A stretch of 64,000 nt of DNA from an uncultured Pelagibacteraceae bacterium (GTDB taxonomy: Bacteria; Pseudomonadota; Alphaproteobacteria; Pelagibacterales; Pelagibacteraceae): NCBI GenBank assembly GCA_902630915.1, contig CACOWD010000002.1:3910-67909 (forward strand), given 5' to 3'. Shown here piece by piece: positions 45,083 to 54,540 of the stretch. A program made the translations under genes and the position numbers. Within the stretch, counting starts at the first letter, position 1; each line of letters begins with the position of its first letter. A model generated the notes under the pieces. That model made no database searches. It saw nothing but the letters and a program-made list of their open reading frames with translations, and was not told where the DNA came from.

Positions 45083-47557
45083 CTATCTTTCTCCGAAAGG
45101 CTTGTATATTAATAGCAATTTAGGTAGCAAAGTAAGAACAGAAATCATAGCGAGCAACATAGCTATTCCAGTAAAAATACCAAAATAAATAGTAGGAATA
45201 AAATTAGATAATATTAAAATAGAGAAACCAAACACTATAGTGATAGATGTATTTAAAATTGCTATACCTACAGTTTTGTGACATCTATCTAAGGTTTTAT
45301 TATAATCTTTTAATTGTTCAAATTCTTCTCTAAATCTATAGATATAATGTATACTATTATCTACAGCTATACCAATTGTGATAGCCGCAATAGTAATAGT
45401 CATCATATCAAGCGGGATATCCATTAATCCAATTATTCCTAAAATAAAAAATGCAGCAATAAAATTAGGAACAACACCAATGAAAGATAAAGTTATATTT
45501 TTAAATAAAATAAAAAACATTAAAAATATTCCCAGCATAACAATTCCTAATGTTAAGATTTGTGATTTAAATAAACTCTGCAATAAATTATTAAATAAAA
45601 TTAAAACTCCGGCTAATTTATATTCATTTTCTTCGAAACCTAACTTAGTATTTAGCTCAAGGTTAATCTTTTTAATTAAATCATCTCTCCTTAAATCTTT
45701 TAATGAGTCTTTTATTCTAACGAAAATTCTTGCCTCATCTTTTTCTACTGAAATATAAGGTGTTACTATCTCTTTTTTTATTTCTTTGGGAATTTTACTA
45801 TATAAAACAGCTATCTCTAAACTTTGTAATTCTTTTTTATTTAGGTCTTCTGCGACCCTTAAAATTGACCCAAAAGATAAAACTTTGCCAATTTCTGGTA
45901 AGGACTCCAAATAATCGTGAACTATTAGTATTCTGTCCATTTTGTCTCTAGTGAACCAATATTTCGATTTTTTTTCATTTTTTTCATTGTCTTCGTCCCA
46001 TTCTGAGAACTCATCATCGGCATTATTTGCATTTTCATTATTATTTTGTTTTGTAGGAAATCTTAATATTATATTTAATGGGGTAGTTCCCCCTAGTTCA
46101 TCATCAATTTTTTTCATACCTTTATAAATTTCTGTTTCTCTATCAAAATAATTTATAAAACTATTTTCCACTTCTAACTTTAATATGCCAATAATACTGG
46201 CAATTATTACTACTCCCGTTAAACCAAATATTGCTACATTACTTTTTTTTGCAAAAGACCCAAGAATTGACGTAACAAAAGATTTTTCAGTATTTCTTAT
46301 ATTTATTTCAGTTTCGCTGGAAAAAATATTTAATAATGATGGCAATAGAAAAAAAGTTACTAGCAAAGAAACTATTAAACCTAAAGTCATCATCCAGCCA
46401 AAATCTATTATAGGTTTTATTCCACTAAAAATTAGTGAGAGAAAAGCACAAATCGTTGTAAGAACAGTATAAAGAATTGGAAGCATCATTTTTTTACTTG
46501 CTCTTAATATTGCCTCCTCTTTCGAATAGATGGGAAATTCTTTCTTTAATTGTAAAAATCTTACCGTAACATGAATATTCATTGCCATGTTAAGTATGAG
46601 CATTAGAGCTATAAAATTTGAGGAAATTACTGTGACTTTCCAACCAATTAACCCTAGTAATCCAATCATAATTATTACTGAAGTAGAACAGCCTAGCAAA
46701 GGTATTACTACCCATTTTATATTTCTAAAAATAAACCAAAGAGTAAAAACTATAAAAATAAACACACCGAAACCAAATACTATTATATCGCTTTTAATAA
46801 AACTCATCATGTCATCTGCAATCATCGGAATTCCTCCAAGATGTATATTTGCATTTTCCCCGTATTTATTTATTACATCACGAATCTCTGAAATATTTTG
46901 GTGATTTCGTGTATTGTAAAGATTTTTATAATCCTCATACTCTTTAAGAAAATTTTTATAATTTTTTTTTTCTTCTTTTGTTAAGCCAGTATCAATTGAT
47001 TGATAATAATATTTATCCTTGACTTTTATGTATTCTGCGAGCCTTTCATCTTTTTTTAAGTAAACTACTATTCCTGACGTTTTGCCATCTTCACTAATGA
47101 CATAATTTTTGTATATAGGACTATTTATAATTTCTTCAAAACCTCTTTTTCTATCAATTTCGGGATAAGCTAAAGTTTTATAATTTTTTAGTCTATCCAT
47201 TAAATTTTCGTCAGTACTTTTTAATAAGGGCACATCGATAACAGTAATTACCGAGTCGACCCATGTTAATTTTTCAATTTTAGACTTGAGTAATTGTAAA
47301 TTTAGAATTGTTTCTTTTTCAGTAAAACTAGATACGGGAGTGTATGTTAAAACTAGAAAATCTTTATTTCCATAAGTTTCATTAACTTCTCTTAAGTACT
47401 TTAGATCCTTGTCTCCCTCTAGTAATAATGCATCTGAAGATGCGTCTAAATTAAAGTTTTTTGCCTGATAAAAAGAGCAAATAATTACTACCACTAAAAA
47501 TAGAAGAGTAATTTTTGCAAAATCTATAACTATTTTTTTATAAATTTTAGACCACAT
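45083..47557 (-). CDS. RND-superfamily (MMPL-type) exporter
   Basis: The 824-residue membrane protein has the two-fold RND topology: helix 1 near residue 15-30, a large periplasmic loop, a bundle of five helices with a sterol-sensing-like segment, then the pattern repeated from about residue 440. A highly charged acidic stretch (DEFSEWDEDNEKNEKK) lies in the second loop. COG1033-type members export lipids or hydrophobic compounds. It sits between dnaB and cvpA where alr and radA are found in many other Alphaproteobacteria. Substrate unknown. Confidence 0.85.
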   Translation of the reverse strand: MWSKIYKKIVIDFAKITLLFLVVVIICSFYQAKNFNLDASSDALLLEGDKDLKYLREVNETYGNKDFLVLTYTPVSSFTEKETILNLQLLKSKIEKLTWVDSVITVIDVPLLKSTDENLMDRLKNYKTLAYPEIDRKRGFEEIINSPIYKNYVISEDGKTSGIVVYLKKDERLAEYIKVKDKYYYQSIDTGLTKEEKKNYKNFLKEYEDYKNLYNTRNHQNISEIRDVINKYGENANIHLGGIPMIADDMMSFIKSDIIVFGFGVFIFIVFTLWFIFRNIKWVVIPLLGCSTSVIIMIGLLGLIGWKVTVISSNFIALMLILNMAMNIHVTVRFLQLKKEFPIYSKEEAILRASKKMMLPILYTVLTTICAFLSLIFSGIKPIIDFGWMMTLGLIVSLLVTFFLLPSLLNIFSSETEINIRNTEKSFVTSILGSFAKKSNVAIFGLTGVVIIASIIGILKLEVENSFINYFDRETEIYKGMKKIDDELGGTTPLNIILRFPTKQNNNENANNADDEFSEWDEDNEKNEKKSKYWFTRDKMDRILIVHDYLESLPEIGKVLSFGSILRVAEDLNKKELQSLEIAVLYSKIPKEIKKEIVTPYISVEKDEARIFVRIKDSLKDLRRDDLIKKINLELNTKLGFEENEYKLAGVLILFNNLLQSLFKSQILTLGIVMLGIFLMFFILFKNITLSFIGVVPNFIAAFFILGIIGLMDIPLDMMTITIAAITIGIAVDNSIHYIYRFREEFEQLKDYNKTLDRCHKTVGIAILNTSITIVFGFSILILSNFIPTIYFGIFTGIAMLLAMISVLTLLPKLLLIYKPFGER

Positions 47558-47610
47558 TTAGATATTTCAGATATATCTTAATTAATTGATAACGAAAGAA
47601 AAAATTAGGT

Positions 47611-49035
47611 CTAATTCTTACTTAAATCTTTGAATTTTGTATATATTCCCTCAAACTCTACTTTTACGGTACCAGTAGGACCATGTCTTTGCTTGCCTAG
47701 TATAATGTCTGCCAAACCGTTGACATCATTCATTTTGGATTGCCATTCGGCATGTTCTATAGAACCCAGTTTTGGTTGCTTTCTCTCAAGATAATACGCT
47801 TCTCTGTACACAAACATTACGACATCCGCGTCTTGCTCTATTGATCCAGACTCTCTTAAATCAGCCAATTGAGGTTGTTTATCATCTCTTTGTTCCACAG
47901 CTCTAGATAATTGAGATAAAGCTAGAACTGGTACAGACAATTCTTTCGCTAAAGCTTTTAATCCTTGAGTGATTTCAGATATTTCTTGGACTCTTCCGTC
48001 GTTTTTATTTGAGCTTGATCTCATTAACTGAATATAATCAACTACAACTAAACTTAAGCCAAATAATCTTTTCATTCTTCTAGCTCTGTTACTTAAAGTG
48101 GCAATAGTAATTGCCGGAGTCTCATCAATATATAATGGTAAGTTATAAATATTCCTAGAGGTTTCAATATATCTATTAATTTCTTCTTCTGAAACTTTTC
48201 CGCGTCTTATATCGTCAGATCTAATTTTAGCTTGCTCTGATAAAATCCTTGTTGATAATTGTTCTGAAGACATTTCAAGAGAAAAGAAAGCCACAGATGA
48301 TTTCTCTTGTCTTTTCAAAATACTTTGTGAGGCGTTGTATGCAATGTTAGTCGCCAAAGCCGTTTTACCCATTGAAGGTCTACCGGCTAGAATTATTAAA
48401 TCTGATTTATGTAACCCACCTAATTTTTCATCAAGATCAGTTAAACCTGTTGGTACACCGACAAGTCCTCGATCATTTTGCATAGCGACAGTAGCCATTT
48501 CAATTGTTTGATCTAAAGCTTGATTAAACTTTAAAAAAGACTGAGAGAATGTTCCTCTTTCAGCTAAGTCAAAAAGAGATTTTTCTGTGTTTTCGATAAT
48601 ATTTTCGGCATTTTGCTCCTGAGTAGAGTCCAAAGTGTCTGAAGAAAGTTTTTCAGAAATCATAATTAATTCTCTTCTCAAATACATTTCATGAATAATT
48701 CTTGCGTAGTCTATAGCCTGTTTAGAAGAACTAGAAAATCTTGTAAGCTTCACTAGATACTCTGTGCCTCCAACCTCATTAAGCATATTATCTTTTTCAA
48801 AAAAATTTTTCAAAGTTATAGGATTTGCTATCATCCCTTTATTATTTAAGTTTTCTATGACTTCATAAATTTTGATATGTGCAGGATCATAAAAAATTGA
48901 AGAATTTACAATTGAGGATATTTCATCAATTATATCGTTGTTAACAAGAATTGAACCTAAAAGAGCCTGCTCAGCCTCAAGGTTAGAAGGTTGAGAGTTT
49001 TTTTGCTTATTTTGAAGTGTATTAATTTCTTTCAC
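47611..49035 (-). CDS. dnaB: Replicative DNA helicase DnaB
   Basis: DnaB unwinds DNA ahead of the replisome. The N-terminal domain begins PSNLEAEQALLGSILV; the RecA-like C-terminal domain has Walker A GRPSMGKTAL around residue 220, LVVVDYIQLM (Walker B) and the arginine-finger region LKALAKELSVPVLALSQLSRAVEQR. The length of 474 is normal and no intein is present. It follows rpsF-rpsR-rplI, as is usual. Confidence 0.97.
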   Translation of the reverse strand: MKEINTLQNKQKNSQPSNLEAEQALLGSILVNNDIIDEISSIVNSSIFYDPAHIKIYEVIENLNNKGMIANPITLKNFFEKDNMLNEVGGTEYLVKLTRFSSSSKQAIDYARIIHEMYLRRELIMISEKLSSDTLDSTQEQNAENIIENTEKSLFDLAERGTFSQSFLKFNQALDQTIEMATVAMQNDRGLVGVPTGLTDLDEKLGGLHKSDLIILAGRPSMGKTALATNIAYNASQSILKRQEKSSVAFFSLEMSSEQLSTRILSEQAKIRSDDIRRGKVSEEEINRYIETSRNIYNLPLYIDETPAITIATLSNRARRMKRLFGLSLVVVDYIQLMRSSSNKNDGRVQEISEITQGLKALAKELSVPVLALSQLSRAVEQRDDKQPQLADLRESGSIEQDADVVMFVYREAYYLERKQPKLGSIEHAEWQSKMNDVNGLADIILGKQRHGPTGTVKVEFEGIYTKFKDLSKN

Positions 49036-49109
49036 AAAAACATATTAGATCTATGTTGTTCTTTATAAAGAGAAAAGTTACACACTTATTTTTAAGATCT
49101 GTGGAAAAG

Positions 49110-49565
49110 TTATTTAGACTGAATCTTTTCTATTTTAATCGTAATATTAGCTTTTACCTCTGAATGAAAATGCACTTCGACTTTAAAAGAACCTATTTTG
49201 TTAAGTTCATTTTTTAAAATTATTTGAGACGGGCTTACTTCAGCGTTCATTTTTTCTTTAATCAAATTAGTTATTTCTTTTGGTTTTACACTACCAAACA
49301 ATTCACCATTTTCTTTACATTCTCTGTTAAAAATTACGTTTTTATTATTTATAAGATTTGCTGTTTCTTTATACTTGTTTTTTAATTCTATATTTTTTTT
49401 ATTAAGCTCATCTTTTTTCTTACTTACTAAATCTAGGTTTTCTTTATTAAATCTCAAAGCTTTTCCTTTTTTAAGTAGGAAATTTCGTCCATAGCCGTCT
49501 TTGACTTTTACTTTATCTCCGATATTACCTAAGTTTAAAATATTTTCTAAAAGTATTAATTCCAT
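49110..49565 (-). CDS. rplI: 50S ribosomal protein L9
   Basis: L9 binds 23S rRNA domain V through its N-terminal domain. The start MELILLENILNLGNIGDKVKVKDGYGRNFLLKKG... matches the conserved L9 N-terminal fold, followed by a long lysine-rich connecting helix and a C-terminal domain (LFGSVKPKEI). Length 151 is normal. It abuts rpsR with a one-base overlap. Confidence 0.96.
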   Translation of the reverse strand: MELILLENILNLGNIGDKVKVKDGYGRNFLLKKGKALRFNKENLDLVSKKKDELNKKNIELKNKYKETANLINNKNVIFNRECKENGELFGSVKPKEITNLIKEKMNAEVSPSQIILKNELNKIGSFKVEVHFHSEVKANITIKIEKIQSK

Positions 49566-49837
49566 TATACTAAACCCAAGATTTTAGCTTTTTTTATTTC
49601 TCTTGTTAGTTTTTTTTGCTTATTGAAAGAAACAGAAGTAATTTTTGAAGATATAATTTTGCCATTTTCAGAAATATATTTTTTTAAAAGACTAATATTC
49701 TTGTAGTCAATGATCGGCGCATTCTTGATTGACAAAGGGCATTTTTTTGAAAATTTACCGTCGTTTTTCTGAAATAAGCTTAGTTTATTTAAAGAATTTG
49801 AACTCCTTTTTTGAAATTTTTTATTTCTTCTTTTCAT
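49565..49837 (-). CDS. rpsR: 30S ribosomal protein S18
   Basis: S18 pairs with S6 on the 30S platform. The core IDYKNISLLKKYISENGKI followed by KITSVSFNKQKKLTREIKKAKILGL is typical; the first 40 residues form a basic extension with Cys34 (KKCPLSI). Length 90. It lies between rpsF and rplI with one-base overlaps on both sides. Confidence 0.95.
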   Translation of the reverse strand: MKRRNKKFQKRSSNSLNKLSLFQKNDGKFSKKCPLSIKNAPIIDYKNISLLKKYISENGKIISSKITSVSFNKQKKLTREIKKAKILGLV

Positions 49838-50166
49838 TATTGCTGATTATTTTTTTTAAAAAACTCATTTTTAGTATCTAGCTTTTTGTACTTTACAATT
49901 AAATACCTTATTACAGAGCTATCAATTTTAATTTTTTTTTCAAATTCATTTAGAGTTTTTTTGTTACCTTCAAATTTATAATGAATATAAAAACCTTTTT
50001 TATAATTTCTAATTTTATTAGCCAAATTTAGTAAACCCCATTCCTCTATTTTTATTACTTTTCCGGAGGCTGTGTTAATAACATCATTATATTTGTTTTT
50101 AATAGTTTTTAATTCTTTTTCGGCTAAATCTTGCTTAGCAATTATAGTGTTTTCGTAAAATGCCAT
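49837..50166 (-). CDS. rpsF: 30S ribosomal protein S6
   Basis: S6 (109 residues) begins MAFYENTIIAKQDL, with an EEWGLLNLANKIRNYKKGFY core and SSVIRYLIVKY near the C-terminus, all typical of S6. It is the first gene of rpsF-rpsR-rplI and has a good promoter upstream at 50200-50227. Confidence 0.95.
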   Translation of the reverse strand: MAFYENTIIAKQDLAEKELKTIKNKYNDVINTASGKVIKIEEWGLLNLANKIRNYKKGFYIHYKFEGNKKTLNEFEKKIKIDSSVIRYLIVKYKKLDTKNEFFKKNNQQ

Positions 50167-50199
50167 AATATTTAAGTGTATATGTGTTTTAAAAGCTGG

Positions 50200-50227
50200 T
50201 TTATACTATAAAAATTAATTATAGCAA
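50200..50227 (-). promoter_or_regulatory. Promoter of the rpsF-rpsR-rplI operon
   Basis: Read on the minus strand, TTGCTA (complement of 50222-50227) and TATAAA (complement of 50200-50205) are 16 bases apart, and transcription would start 25-30 bases before the rpsF ATG. The same 90-base gap must also hold the start signals for divergent fabD. Confidence 0.5.
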
Positions 50228-50256
50228 TAGTAATAATTATTAATTTAACGTTATAA

Positions 50257-51198
50257 ATGAACGCTTTATTATTTCCAGGTCAGGGATCTCAAGTAGTTGG
50301 CATGGGATCGGAGTTTTTTAAAAATTTCAATATTGTAAAAAAAATTTTTCAAGAAGCAGATGACAAATTAAAATATCCAATTTCAAAAATTATTCTTGAA
50401 GGTCCTGAAGAACAATTACAATTAACCAAAAATACTCAACCAGCAATTTTAACTGTAAGTTACTCAATTTTCAAAGTTATGAAAGAAGAATTTAATTTCG
50501 ATTTTGAAAAATTTAAATTTTTTGCGGGTCATTCTTTAGGTGAGTATAGTGCACTTGTCTGTTCAAATAGTTTAAAATTTACAGACGCATTATACCTTCT
50601 TCATGAGAGAGGTAAATCTATGCAAGAAGCTGTTCCTGTTGGTCAAGGAGGCATGTTAGCTGTGCTTGGTACAGATTATATCAAAATCGATAATTTACTC
50701 AAAACCCTTAAACTTGAAAAGGGTGTTTGTGAAATTGCAAATGATAATGCCAATGGTCAAATTATTTTAAGTGGTGATAAAATTAAAATTGATGCATTCA
50801 AGAACATATTGAAAGAAAATAATATAAAATCTATCCCTCTTAAAGTAAGTGCTCCATTCCACTGCTCTTTGATGAAGCCAGCTGCAGAAAAAATGAAACA
50901 AAAAATTAATGATGTGAATATTTCCTCACCGATTAAAAAGGTTTTTTGCAATGTTACTGCAAATTCAGAAAATGATCCAAAGAAAATTAAAAACTTATTG
51001 GTTGAACAAATATATTCTACAGTAAGGTGGCGTGAGAGTATCATTAATTTGTCAAATACAGGAGTAAAAAATTACGTTGAAATTGGACCAGGAAAAGTTT
51101 TGACTGGCATGGTAAAAAGAACTATAAAAAATAGTAATTGCTATTCAATTAATACAATTGAAGAAATTAGAAACTTAAATAATGAATTTAAAGGATAA
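50257..51198 (+). CDS. fabD: Malonyl-CoA:ACP transacylase
   Basis: FabD loads malonyl groups on acyl carrier protein. The catalytic Ser93 is in GHSLGEYSA; the second catalytic His is in APFHCSLM near residue 202; the oxyanion loop starts LFPGQGSQ at residues 5-12. The 313-residue length is normal. It overlaps fabG by 17 bases, so fabD-fabG-acpP form a fatty-acid operon. Confidence 0.97.
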   Translation: MNALLFPGQGSQVVGMGSEFFKNFNIVKKIFQEADDKLKYPISKIILEGPEEQLQLTKNTQPAILTVSYSIFKVMKEEFNFDFEKFKFFAGHSLGEYSALVCSNSLKFTDALYLLHERGKSMQEAVPVGQGGMLAVLGTDYIKIDNLLKTLKLEKGVCEIANDNANGQIILSGDKIKIDAFKNILKENNIKSIPLKVSAPFHCSLMKPAAEKMKQKINDVNISSPIKKVFCNVTANSENDPKKIKNLLVEQIYSTVRWRESIINLSNTGVKNYVEIGPGKVLTGMVKRTIKNSNCYSINTIEEIRNLNNEFKG

Positions 51199-51913
51199 AA
51201 AAATCTTAATAACTGGTGCAACAGGTGGAATAGGGAATAGCCTTGTACAAAAATTTCATACACTTGGATGTATAATTTTGGCTACTGGTACAAATGAAGA
51301 AAAATTAAATAAACTAAAAAATGATTTTAAAAATATACATATTGAAAAATTTAAATTAGATGAACATAGTAAGATAGAGGAATTTATTGAAAAAATTGAT
51401 AAAAAATTAAACGGGATCGATGTATTAGTAAACAACGCAGGCATAACACTAGACAATTTATCGATAAGATTAACCGAAGATAATTGGAAAAAAGTTCTAG
51501 ATATAAACCTAACTTCTACATTTTTGATGTGTAAATATTCTATAAAAAAAATGTTAAAAAGAAAATTTGGAAGAATAATTAATATTACATCTATTGTCGG
51601 CCATACTGGTAACTTAGGCCAAGCTAATTATTCTGCCTCTAAAGCTGGTATTGTTGCTTTCTCAAAGAGTTTAGCAATTGAATATGCTAAAAAGAACATT
51701 ACTATAAATTGTGTTTCTCCGGGCTTTATTAAAACAGAAATGACAGATAAAATAAACGAGGATTTTAAAAATAAGTTGATCGACAAAATACCAGCTGGAA
51801 CTCTAGGTTCAGGGGAGGATGTTTCAAATTGTGTTGCTTTTTTAGCCTCTGACATGGCCAACTACATTAACGGTGAAACTATTCATGTTAATGGTGGTAT
51901 GTATATGGCTTGA
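51182..51913 (+). CDS. fabG: 3-oxoacyl-[ACP] reductase
   Basis: A 243-residue short-chain dehydrogenase that reduces 3-ketoacyl-ACP with NADPH. The cofactor loop TGATGGIG is at residues 11-18, NNAG at 84-87, and the catalytic Ser137, Tyr150 and Lys154 (YSASK) are all in place; the C-terminal SPGFIKTEMT and NGGMYMA are typical of FabG. It sits between fabD and acpP. Confidence 0.96.
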   Translation: MNLKDKKILITGATGGIGNSLVQKFHTLGCIILATGTNEEKLNKLKNDFKNIHIEKFKLDEHSKIEEFIEKIDKKLNGIDVLVNNAGITLDNLSIRLTEDNWKKVLDINLTSTFLMCKYSIKKMLKRKFGRIINITSIVGHTGNLGQANYSASKAGIVAFSKSLAIEYAKKNITINCVSPGFIKTEMTDKINEDFKNKLIDKIPAGTLGSGEDVSNCVAFLASDMANYINGETIHVNGGMYMA

Positions 51914-51937
51914 CAATTCTATTTAATAATCTAATAA
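51910..51937 (+). promoter_or_regulatory. Promoter of acpP, overlapping the fabG stop codon
   Basis: TTGACA (51910-51915) is a perfect -35 that includes the fabG TGA stop; TAATAA (51932-51937) follows after 16 bases. This would give acpP, one of the most abundant proteins, its own transcription in addition to read-through. AAAGGA before the ATG at 51963 serves as ribosome binding site. Confidence 0.65.
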
Positions 51938-51962
51938 GAAATTATAAACACGAAAGGAATTC

Positions 51963-52202
51963 ATGTCAGACGATGTTAAAAGCAAAATCAAAAAAATAGT
52001 TGCAGATCATCTAGGTATAGAAGAAGAAAAAGTTACTGAGGAAGCAAGTTTTATTGACGATTTAGGCGCAGATAGCCTAGACACAGTCGAATTAGTAATG
52101 GCTTTTGAGGAAGAATTTGGATCAGAAATTTCAGATAGTGAAGCTGAGAAGATTTTAACTGTCGGGGATGCAATAAAGTTTATTGAGAGTAAAACTAGTT
52201 AA
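51963..52202 (+). CDS. acpP: Acyl carrier protein
   Basis: ACP carries growing acyl chains. The 79-residue acidic protein has the phosphopantetheine attachment Ser38 in [20 protein letters not shown] and the normal four-helix sequence pattern. It has its own promoter within the end of fabG. No fabF is adjacent; gmk follows after 15 bases. Confidence 0.98.
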   Translation: MSDDVKSKIKKIVADHLGIEEEKVTEEASFIDDLGADSLDTVELVMAFEEEFGSEISDSEAEKILTVGDAIKFIESKTS

Positions 52203-52217
52203 TTTTCCTTAATAGTC

Positions 52218-52808
52218 ATGAAAGATGGTGGAAAAAATATTATGCTTATTCTGTCATCTCCCTCCGGTGTTGGAAAAACAACTTTAACAAAAAAAATTCA
52301 ACAAAAATATCAGTCATTTAAAATATCTGTTTCAAATACTACAAGAAAACCAAGGTCAAATGAGGTAGATGGTGTTGATTATTTTTTTGTCTCAAAAGAT
52401 AAATTCTTGAATTTAATAAATGAGGGTAAGTTTTATGAACATGCTAAAATATTTGAAAATTATTATGGAACATTAAAAAAAAATGTTGATGAAATAATCG
52501 TTTCTAATGACATCATATTTGATATTGATTGGCAAGGTACAAAACAATTGTCGAAGTTTAAACATTTGAACTTAATAAAAATATACTTAATAACAAAAAA
52601 TAAAGAAGAATTGAAAAATAGATTAATTAAACGAAATCAAAATACATCTAAAGAAGTTGAAAAAAGGTTTAAGTCATTTGATGCTGATATTAAACACTGG
52701 AATGACTACGATTACATCATAATTAATGACAATCTTGAAGTATGTTTTAAACAGATAGAAAAAATTATAAGCTATCAAAAAAGCAAACTATCTACTCTTA
52801 TCAATTAA
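52218..52808 (+). CDS. gmk: Guanylate kinase
   Basis: Gmk phosphorylates GMP to GDP. The P-loop SSPSGVGKTT is at about residues 12-21; the GMP-binding block SNTTRKPRSNEVDGVDYFFV follows, and the lid region RLIKRNQN is visible later. Length 196 is normal. It converges on rsmA with a 21-base overlap, the longest of the convergent overlaps in the window. Confidence 0.96.
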   Translation: MKDGGKNIMLILSSPSGVGKTTLTKKIQQKYQSFKISVSNTTRKPRSNEVDGVDYFFVSKDKFLNLINEGKFYEHAKIFENYYGTLKKNVDEIIVSNDIIFDIDWQGTKQLSKFKHLNLIKIYLITKNKEELKNRLIKRNQNTSKEVEKRFKSFDADIKHWNDYDYIIINDNLEVCFKQIEKIISYQKSKLSTLIN

Positions 52809-53576
52809 TTCTGCAATTTTAAAATAAATTTCTGGCTTTAAATCTGAGGGTCGAGAGTTAAGCTTTAAATCCTTTATACTATTAATTTGGACAGTATTTA
52901 ATAAGCTCCTCAAATTTTTATTTATCATTTTTCGTTTTTTTGAAAAAAAAATATTTGTTACTTTTTCTAACGTGTATAAATTAGTAATTTTATATTTTAA
53001 ATTAAACTTAGGTGTAAAGTGAAGAACCATAGATGTTATTTTAGGTTTTGGAGTAAAGCAGTTACGGGAAACAAAAAATTTTTGTGCCAAATTTAATTTG
53101 TAATTTGTTAAAATCGAAAGCCTTCCATAGTCGGAAGACTGATATTTACCTATAATTTTTTGTCCTAATTCTTTCTGAAACATAAATATAATATCTGATA
53201 GTTTATTTTTTAAATTATCTAATTTTAAAACCTTAACTAATATTTGAGAAGAAATATTATATGGTAAATTACCAAATATTATTGAGTTATTTTTTATTAT
53301 TTTCTTTAAATTTATTTTGAGAATATCATCATTATGAATATTAATGATTTTATTATCTAAATATTTTAATCTTAATTTTCTTGATAAATTAAGATCTTTT
53401 TCTACTAGTATTAAAGAACGCGGTTTTTTAATTAAAATTTCTTCAGTCAAAGCACCTCTTCCAGGCCCAATTTCAATTACATTCCTGTTATTAATTTCAA
53501 CTAAATTTATTATTTTTTTTATTATATTCTTATCAATTAAAAAGTTCTGCCCAAGTGATTTTTTTACAAAACTCAT
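52788..53576 (-). CDS. rsmA: 16S rRNA dimethyladenosine transferase RsmA (KsgA)
   Basis: RsmA dimethylates A1518 and A1519 of 16S rRNA. The start KKSLGQNFL, SAM motif VIEIGPGRGALTEEIL at about residues 35-50 and catalytic IIFGNLPYNISSQIL (NLPY motif) are diagnostic; FTPKPKITSMVLHF is the C-terminal domain block. Length 262. It is the last gene of the lptF-lptG-lptD-surA-pdxA-rsmA minus-strand operon. Confidence 0.96.
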   Translation of the reverse strand: MSFVKKSLGQNFLIDKNIIKKIINLVEINNRNVIEIGPGRGALTEEILIKKPRSLILVEKDLNLSRKLRLKYLDNKIINIHNDDILKINLKKIIKNNSIIFGNLPYNISSQILVKVLKLDNLKNKLSDIIFMFQKELGQKIIGKYQSSDYGRLSILTNYKLNLAQKFFVSRNCFTPKPKITSMVLHFTPKFNLKYKITNLYTLEKVTNIFFSKKRKMINKNLRSLLNTVQINSIKDLKLNSRPSDLKPEIYFKIAELIDKSR

Positions 53577-53580
53577 TAAC

Positions 53581-54540
53581 TTAAATTTTATTTATATACT
53601 CTATACATCTTTGAAGACTTAAAGGATTAGCTAAATTTTTTCCTATCATCTCCTTAGCTGTACCATGATCGGGAGAAACTCTTGGGTATTTAAGTCCTAA
53701 TGTAATATTAATTGCATCAAATTTAAAAATTGACTTAAATGGCCCAAGAACTTGATCATGATACATACCGATTATCGCATTGTATTTTTTGTAATCATTA
53801 ATAAAAATAGTATCAGCTGAAAAAGGCCCGTCTATACTTATCCCTAATTTTTTTATTCTTTTTAAAGACGGTATTATTATTTTCTTTTCTTCAGATTTTT
53901 TATCTAACTCTGCATTATGTGGGTTTAAACCTAAAATTGCAAATTTTGGTCTTTTTTTAAATCTTTTTTTGAACCAAAAATTAATCCTAGAAACTTTTTT
54001 TATTATCAAATTTTTATTTATATATTTTGAAACCTGACTTACATCTACATGAGTTGTAATAGGGCAGACAGACAATTTACTATTACTAATTAACATTACT
54101 TCAGATCTATCATTAATTTTGCATTTTTCGGCTAAATATTCAGTAACACCAATTTTACTCTTATTTAAAAGGCGCTTATTTATTGGGCAATTAATTATAC
54201 CTTTTACCTTATTTTCAATAGCGTATTTATGCGCTAAATTTAAAGAGCTAGTAATAAATCGAGATGATTCCTTTTTACTTACATTAAAAGGGTTTTTAAA
54301 TTTTAAATCTATATCTATTACTTTCAATTTACTCTCTTTTATATTTTCATCAATATTTTTGACAGGTTCCAATTTAATTGAATAATTAAGCCTTTTGAAT
54401 TGTTGTTTTAACAAGCCAATATTTGAGATTAAATAAATTTTTTTTTTAATATTTTGGGGTATTTTTTTCCAACATTTATAAATAATTTCAGCGTTTACAC
54501 TATTTGGATCTCCAAAAATAATAATTATTTTTTCTTTCAT
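53581..54540 (-). CDS. pdxA: 4-hydroxythreonine-4-phosphate dehydrogenase
   Basis: PdxA oxidises 4-phosphohydroxythreonine in pyridoxal phosphate synthesis by the DXP-dependent route. Visible blocks: FGDPNSVNAEII at the start, CPITTHVDVSQVSKYIN, LGLNPHNAE near residue 205, DGPFSADTIF and GMYHDQVLGPFK with the metal-binding His/Asp. The length of 319 is normal. It overlaps surA by 4 bases. The rest of the pathway is not in the window. Confidence 0.93.
   Translation of the reverse strand: MKEKIIIIFGDPNSVNAEIIYKCWKKIPQNIKKKIYLISNIGLLKQQFKRLNYSIKLEPVKNIDENIKESKLKVIDIDLKFKNPFNVSKKESSRFITSSLNLAHKYAIENKVKGIINCPINKRLLNKSKIGVTEYLAEKCKINDRSEVMLISNSKLSVCPITTHVDVSQVSKYINKNLIIKKVSRINFWFKKRFKKRPKFAILGLNPHNAELDKKSEEKKIIIPSLKRIKKLGISIDGPFSADTIFINDYKKYNAIIGMYHDQVLGPFKSIFKFDAINITLGLKYPRVSPDHGTAKEMIGKNLANPLSLQRCIEYINKI

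Noticed and set aside
45378..46904. Several plus-strand frames inside the RND exporter gene
   Set aside because: They are shadows of a conserved membrane protein gene and have no independent signals.
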